Below are positions 8,600-12,649 of a stretch of 12,649 bases of DNA, one piece after another; positions within the stretch are counted from its first letter, which is position 1, and each line of letters starts with the position of its first letter. Source of the DNA: Larix sibirica (taxonomy: Eukaryota; Streptophyta; Pinopsida; Pinales; Pinaceae); NCBI GenBank assembly GCA_004151065.3, contig NWUY0300047461.1, positions 18,463 to 31,111 on the forward strand. Reading direction: 5' to 3'. The notes beneath the pieces were generated by a model that saw nothing but the letters and a program-made list of their open reading frames with translations, made no database searches and had not been told where the DNA came from. The position numbers and the translations under genes were made by a program.

Positions 8600-9540
8600 T
8601 TGGTTAAGAAGGATGGAAAGCAAACCTTAATGGTACCCTTGAAGGCGGAAAAGGGTGAAAATAACACTAATAATTGTTTTGGAAGGAGGATAATGTTGTG
8701 CTCAACAAAGCTATTCTTGAAAGAAGAGAAAAAGGTAAATTGTTGTTTTGTTGTTATACCAAAAGGTCTCAATTCATATGTAAAGAGAGACGATATTCCC
8801 ACAAAAGTGGAAGTGATGTTGTCTGAGTTTAAGGATATTATTTCTAAGGGGATGCTAAAAGGATTACCACCTGTGAAGAGCATATCCCATTAGATTTTTT
8901 TCATACCAGGTTCCAGTTTTCCAAACAAAGACAGCCATAGAATGACATCAACAAAAAATGAGGAGTCAAATAGACAAGTTCAAGAGTTGTTAGAGAGAGT
9001 GTTGATCAGAGAAAGTTCTAGTCTATGTGCAACACCTACTGTACTTGCACCTAAGAAATGAGAAGAATGGAGAATGTTTACTGATTCTAGAGCTATCAAC
9101 AAGATAACAATCAAGTATATATTTCCATTTCCTAGAATGGATGATCTTATGGATTGCTTGAGTGGAGCGAGATTTTTCACTAAGATTGATTTAAAGAGTG
9201 GATATCATTAGATAAGAATTCATGAAGGGAATGAGTAGAAAACTACATTTAAAACAAAAGAAAGACTTTATGAATGATGGCTAGTTATGCCATTTGGTTT
9301 GACAAATGCTCCAATTAATTTTGAGGTTGGTGAATGAGGTGTTAAAACCTTATCTTGGTAAGTTTGTGGTGGTTTACTTACATACTATTTTGATTTATAG
9401 CAAGACAAAGGGAGAACATCTTGCATAGTTAAGGTAGTTGTTGGAATGGCTAAAGCAAGAGAAATTGCTTATAAATTTACAAAAGTGTACCTTCAAGAAA
9501 GAATAATTATCATACTTGGGATTTGTTATTTCTTAACAAG
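8600..9540 (+). pseudogene. Reverse transcriptase domain, YLDD box destroyed
   Basis: The N-terminal linker (8600-8890) ends in KGLPPVKSISH, then TAG at 8891-8893, then IPGSSFPNKD. RT motifs follow: [65 protein letters not shown]. The motif-A Asp (GAT 9188-9190) is intact. A TAG at 9209-9211 follows [12 protein letters not shown] is present, then a frameshift near 9320 moves the reading from frame 2 to frame 0. The catalytic box reads [11 protein letters not shown]: both Asp of YLDD are replaced (CAT ACT, 9381-9386). Other stops lie at 9059-9061 and 9236-9238. The domain would copy element RNA into DNA; this copy cannot. Confidence 0.92.
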
Positions 9541-10203
9541 GACTGAAGATGGATCCTGAGAAGGGGAAGGCAATCATCGAATGGCCCATTCCTAAGAGTA
9601 CAACTGAAGTATGAAGCTATCTTAGATTAGCTAGTTTTTATAGGAATTTCATAAGGAATTTGTGCACCATTGACATCATGTATGAAGAAGGGAGAATTCA
9701 AGTGGAATATTGCTACTCAAAGAGGGTTTGAGTTGTTGAAGCAAAAGGTTATTGAAAGACCAGCATTGGCCCTACCATATTTTGACAAGGTTTTTCAAGT
9801 TGATTGTGATGATAGTGGTAAAGAAATAGGAGCAACGATGAGTCATGAGTGAAGACCCATAGCTTTCTTTAGTGATAAATTGAATGAGGCCAAGCATAAA
9901 TATTTAGTTTAAGATCAAGAATTTTATGCAATTGTTCAAGCACTAAAGAAGTGGAGACATTACTTGTTGCCTAATGAGTTTGTTCGTTATACTAATCATC
10001 AAGCCTTGAGATATTTGAACAACCAATCAAGATTGAATCAGAGACATATGAAATGGGTGGAATTTATGCAAAGTTATTCTTTTGTATTGAAGCATAGATC
10101 AAGGAAGTCAAACAAACTAGTAGATTCCTTGAGCAAGGTCAACATTGTTATCTACCATGATAGTGGAAGTAGTAGGATTGAAGGAGATGAAGAAGCTACA
10201 TGA
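9541..10203 (+). pseudogene. RT connection and RNase H domain, one catalytic Asp lost
   Basis: The thumb/connection part reads MDPEKGKAIIEWPIPKSTTE and YLRLASFYRNFIRN in one frame. From 9670 a second frame gives GEFKWNIATQRGFELLKQKV, a typical gypsy connection. RNase H starts at FQVDCDDSGKEIGATMS with its Asp (9808-9810) present. It continues PIAFFSDKLNEAKHKY, DQEFYAIVQALKKWRHYLLP, YTNHQALRYLNNQ and KWVEFMQSYSFVLKH, and ends KSNKLVDSLSK. The central TDH is TNH (AAT 9994-9996), so a metal-binding Asp is lost. TGA at 9850-9852 and TAA at 9910-9912 interrupt it. In intact elements it removes template RNA. Confidence 0.9.
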
Positions 10204-11040
10204 AAAGGACCTAGATTTTGTTGAAGCATGGAAAGTGAGTAAGGAACATGGAGTGGTGACATAACTCCATATTCGGATTACTTCATTCAAGAAGGATTTC
10301 TTTTTTAAAATCATTAGTTGTGTATACCAAAGGGGGACAATGAGAGAAAACTTGATCATAGAACTACAAAATGGAGGTCTCAGTGGATATTTTGGTGTAG
10401 ACAAAACCAGAGTATTAGTTGAGGAGTGATACTATTAGACATGAATGACTAAAGATGTTAAAAAGTGGGTTGAATGTTGCATACTTGTTCAACATGCAAA
10501 AGGAAGAAGTCAAAATATTGGATTACTATATGCACCATTTCCTATACCAAAAGCACCATCCGGGAGGACATAATCATGGATTTTGTGGTGGGATTTCCAA
10601 GAACCCAATGGGGTAATGAATCTATCTTTGTTGTTGTTGACAACTTTTAAAAAATGACACATTTTATTCCATGTAATAAGACTAATGATGCCACGAGCAT
10701 AGATGTTTTGTCATGGATTTCCTAGAAGGATAACTTTTAATAGAGATAGCAAGTTCCTTAGACATTTTTGGAGGTCATTATGGAAGAAAATGAATACAAG
10801 ATTGCAATTTAGTTATGCATATCATCCATAGACTGATGGTCGAATTGAGGTTGTGAACATAAGCCTTGGAAATATGCTCAAATGCTTAGTTGGACAAAGA
10901 CCAAGACAATGGGATAATATGTTGGCACAAGTTGAGTTTGCATACACCTCAGTAAACATGTCCACATGTAAGACCCAATTTCATATTGTTAATGGATATC
11001 ACCAAGAGGTGTTGTTGACTTGGCACCGTTGCTAGAGAGA
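10204..11040 (+). pseudogene. Integrase, zinc finger and catalytic core damaged
   Basis: The N-terminal HHCC module reads TMRENLIIELQNGGLSGYFG and KKWVECCILVQHAKGRSQN. The two His have become Gln (10367-10369) and Tyr (10388-10390), and the second Cys is Val (10487-10489). In the core the first Asp stands in DIIMDFVVGFP (10579-10581). The second, in the family's SDRD context, is Asn (FNRDSKF, AAT 10739-10741). Glu is present in TDGRIEVVN (10847-10849), exactly 35 residues later, as in D,D35E. About 23 nt are missing near 10700 and two extra bases lie near 10560. Stops occur at 10433-10435 and 10829-10831. The SLGNMLKCLVGQRPRQWDNM motif follows. The protein would insert the element's DNA. Confidence 0.9.
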
Positions 11041-11370
11041 ATCCAATAGAGTGCAGATGCAAAGTCATTTGTAGAGCATATGAAGAAAATTTATGAAGAG
11101 GTATAGAAGCAATTAGAAAAGAGTAGTCAACAATATAAACAAAGGGCATATTTGAAGAGGAGTTAAAATCTTTGAGGAAGGAAACTTAGTATTAGCCCAT
11201 CTAAGGAAGGAAATGTTTCAAAGAGGAACATATAACAAACTAAAGATGAAGAAAATTGGACCCTACACAATAGAGAAGAAAATCTCAGATAATGCATATG
11301 TACCAGAGTTCTCATTAGAGCTCGATATTTCGTCGATTTTCAATTTTGTTGATTTGTATGAATACTAGAA
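11041..11370 (+). pseudogene. Integrase C-terminal GPY/F module
   Basis: After a helical segment (SADAKSFVEHMKKIYEEV, QLEKSSQQYKQRAYLKRS) the frame shifts. An open stretch of 65 codons (11171-11365, main frame) then reads FEEGNLVLAHLRKEMFQRG, LKMKKIGPYTIEKKISDNAY and LDISSIFNFVDLYEY, ending at TAG 11366-11368. This is the GPY/F module of gypsy integrases, with the G-P-Y triplet intact. It is the best preserved block of the element. It is thought to help integrase multimerise and choose targets. Confidence 0.88.
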
Positions 11371-11437
11371 TTGTCTTTTTGAGGATGGTGACATTGTTGC
11401 AGATTGGAGAGAAAAAATGCCAGAGCACATGAGAGAA

Positions 11438-11575
11438 GAAATCGCAGAGATCCTTGATGAAATGATGGTTGGAAGAAATAGTGGCTGGAAAACCAAAGAA
11501 TTTTGTATGCAGTAGAAGAACAAGGAGATTGAAGATGCGACATGGATCTAGGAGCTAGAGATCAAACAATTCGAA
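11438..11575 (+). pseudogene. Chromodomain of a chromovirus integrase
   Basis: In the main frame, EIAEILDEMMVGRN is followed by a Trp/Lys-rich core (TKEFCMQ, TAG at 11513-11515, KNKEIEDATWI), a TAG at 11549-11551, and ELEIKQFETL. The order ILDE - (F/Y)-x-V-x-WK-x-x-P - ATW-x - E - F is the chromodomain signature of plant chromoviruses. The TAG at 11513 stands where the WK Trp is expected. Chromodomains of these elements direct integration to particular chromatin. The tail 11576-11693 (SKGSFFFFLPKDTNQGENMA) continues to the purine tract; I do not know a function for it. Confidence 0.75.
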
Positions 11576-11696
11576 ACTCTCGGTAACCTTGTGAGCAAGG
11601 GCTCATTCTTTTTCTTCCTACCCAAGGATACAAATCAAGGAGAAAACATGGCATTGAGAGTTGAGGATAAATCCCAACCATTCATGGGTGGTTCGT

Positions 11697-11707
11697 CAAG
11701 AAGAACA
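11697..11707 (+). promoter_or_regulatory. Polypurine tract remnant
   Basis: CAAGAAGAACA directly precedes the inferred TG of the 3' LTR. A purine run at this place primes plus-strand DNA synthesis. The two C residues and the short length make it degenerate, so the assignment rests mainly on position. Confidence 0.5.
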
Positions 11708-11723
11708 TGACCATTCGTGCTAC

Positions 11724-11740
11724 GCCCGCCCCGCCCCCCC
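11724..11740 (-). repeat. C-rich tract, G-quadruplex-capable on the minus strand
   Basis: GCCCGCCCCGCCCCCCC reads on the minus strand as G-runs of 7, 4 and 3 separated by single C. Splitting the 7-run gives four G-tracts with one-base loops, a formal quadruplex motif. It lies 16 nt inside the 3' LTR and is not present in the 5' LTR. Confidence 0.6.
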
Positions 11741-11941
11741 TGCTCATGAGTGTACCATGAATCCACTTGTGAACAAGGAGATCAAACATTGGAAAAACCA
11801 TATAGCGTGAATGACCAAGATCTCACTAGTATTTCACCACCTTTTTATTTAACAAGAATGGTCATGATTTAAACTTATTTTTCCTAAGCTCAAATGATCA
11901 AGATTCCTCTCATCTAAATTCATGTCGATGGCAAAAAATTA

Positions 11942-11957
11942 AATGGAAATTTCCATT
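11942..11957. repeat. Perfect 16-nt palindrome in the 3' LTR
   Basis: The same AATGGAAATTTCCATT as in the 5' LTR, inside an identical 32-nt block (11939-11970 against 6261-6292). Confidence 0.5.
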
Positions 11958-12131
11958 GAAATTTCTTTATTAAGTGATTTATTTTGGTGTACAAGGTATT
12001 TACGAGGGGGTCTAGGTGGCAATTTTTGTATAGCAAGGCCTGATTTTGATAGGGGATCCAAATTTTATTTTTACTCGACAATTAATCTCATTTACTTGGC
12101 AGTTGATTTCGTTAATTGAAGAGAATTTGAG

Positions 12132-12300
12132 AGCAACGAGGAAATGAACCAGAAAAAGAGAGCACTAAGAAGATAGTTTAAGAAGAAGAGAAGAAGAAGG
12201 TAAGGAGAGGAGGAGGAGAAGAAGATAGAGCGAGGAATAACAAAAGGAAAGAGATTAGAGAGCAACATAACTAAAAGAAGTAGACGAGAAGAAGACTGTG
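12132..12300 (+). repeat. GA-rich purine tract in the 3' LTR
   Basis: This is the counterpart of the 5' LTR tract, made of AAGAAG, GAGGAGGAGGAG and AGAGAG units. The two tracts have diverged by small insertions and deletions, as expected for low-complexity DNA. Confidence 0.6.
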
Positions 12301-12587
12301 AGAGTTTGAGGTTTCGAAGATCGTGTGTAAATTGAATGTCAAACATGCTTGAGACTGAGACCATATAGTACTTATTGCGGTCATTTTAGTGAGAATGAGA
12401 ATTCCTAAATTCTAAGTGCATTGTAAATGCAATCTTTGAGTTTAATTGAAGTGATAGAAAGGATTTGCATGAGTTCTTGAGTTCGTGATTGAATGAATGT
12501 GTGATTGTGTGTTTAGAAATGATGTGCACTCTCAATTTGTAGTCTAATCGGTGTTGTTCTAATTCACATAATTTTAATAACCAATCA

Positions 12588-12649
12588 AATTTTAAGATAT
12601 AAGGCTACATATGTAATAAAGTTACTTAAGTGACTTGGGTTAAATAATT
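12588..12649. other. Right flank of the gypsy element
   Basis: 62 nt of AT-rich flanking DNA. Its first five bases (AATTT) do not match the five before the 5' LTR (TGATC), so no target-site duplication is evident. Confidence 0.6.

Larger units (their letters stand above)
6039..12587 (+). mobile_element. Degenerate Ty3/gypsy chromovirus LTR retrotransposon
   Basis: This is a nearly full-length element of about 6.5 kb. Two direct LTRs (6039-6921 and 11708-12587) flank an internal region of about 4.8 kb. The internal order is primer binding site, gag, protease, RT, RNase H, integrase, GPY/F module, chromodomain, purine tract. RNase H before integrase defines Ty3/gypsy (Metaviridae), and the C-terminal chromodomain places it among chromoviruses. 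Most blocks share one reading frame: zinc knuckle 8042, protease 8330, RT 9176, integrase 10739 and 10847, GPY/F 11171, chromodomain 11438. A single ancestral gag-pol polyprotein is therefore likely. Stops, frameshifts and active-site losses affect every enzyme, so it cannot move by itself. No target-site duplication is visible. Confidence 0.92.
11708..12587 (+). repeat. 3' LTR
   Basis: It starts TGACCATTCGTG after the purine tract and ends CCAATCA at 12587, with the canonical TG...CA ends. It aligns with 6039-6921 throughout. The part right of about 11800 is clearly similar, while the first 90 nt are strongly diverged and include a C-rich tract (11724-11740) absent from the 5' LTR. A hand comparison of 6261-6493 with 11939-12172 gave about 35 differences in 233 positions, roughly 25 of them transitions. 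Confidence 0.88.

Noticed and set aside
8530-8883. 117-codon open frame on the minus strand
   Set aside because: It is antisense to the protease-RT linker of the gypsy element, whose sense frame has recognisable family motifs.
11695-11770. Alternative 3' LTR start at TGTGAAC near 11769
   Set aside because: The 11708 start gives TG after a purine run, a matching 12-nt edge and equal LTR lengths; 11769 has no purine tract before it.
12092-12364. 90-codon Ser/Leu/Phe-rich minus-strand frame resembling a membrane protein
   Set aside because: It is produced by the pyrimidine complement of the GA-rich LTR tract; low complexity explains it.
1-12649. tRNA, rRNA, riboswitch, CRISPR or operon features
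   Set aside because: No cloverleaf, conserved rRNA block, regular spacer-repeat pattern or bacterial gene arrangement was found on either strand.

Overview
The window looks like intergenic DNA from a large, AT-rich plant nuclear genome, most plausibly a gymnosperm such as a conifer. That assignment is inference. It rests on old, heavily mutated plant-type retroelements, long gene-free spacers and the absence of any intact gene. I see no prokaryotic operon, ribosome binding sites, CRISPR array, tRNA or rRNA.

Layout. Positions 1-2640 are AT-rich sequence without a recognisable gene, holding a nested hairpin (1434-1501) and a 22-nt duplication (1947-2000). Positions about 2643-4545 are the 3' part of a non-LTR (LINE-type) retrotransposon on the + strand. 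It has a decayed ORF with a recognisable RNase H domain, a second decayed downstream frame, and an AT-rich 3' end closing in a short A-run. Positions 4546-6038 are AT-rich spacer with one less AT-rich, unassigned island (about 5200-5404).

Positions 6039-12587 are one nearly complete Ty3/gypsy LTR retrotransposon of the chromovirus type, on the + strand. Its order is 5' LTR (about 883 nt), tRNA-Met-like primer binding site, gag with a CCHC zinc knuckle, protease, reverse transcriptase, RNase H, integrase, GPY/F module, chromodomain, short purine-rich tract, and 3' LTR (about 880 nt). Most recognisable blocks lie in one reading frame (codon starts at position mod 3 = 2), with local excursions into the other two. 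This suggests an ancestral single gag-pol ORF. The last 62 bases are flanking DNA.

Every enzyme of the gypsy element is broken by stops, frameshifts or lost catalytic residues: protease Asp to Tyr, RT YLDD to YLHT, RNase H Asp to Asn, integrase second Asp to Asn plus loss of three zinc ligands. By hand the two LTRs differ at about 15% of positions over a 233-nt block, so the insertion is old. I found no new functional system. The points most worth checking are the full set of active-site losses, the conserved frame, amber codons where the family normally has Gln or Trp, a C-rich tract with G-quadruplex potential in the 3' LTR only, and the unfamiliar second ORF behind the LINE RNase H.
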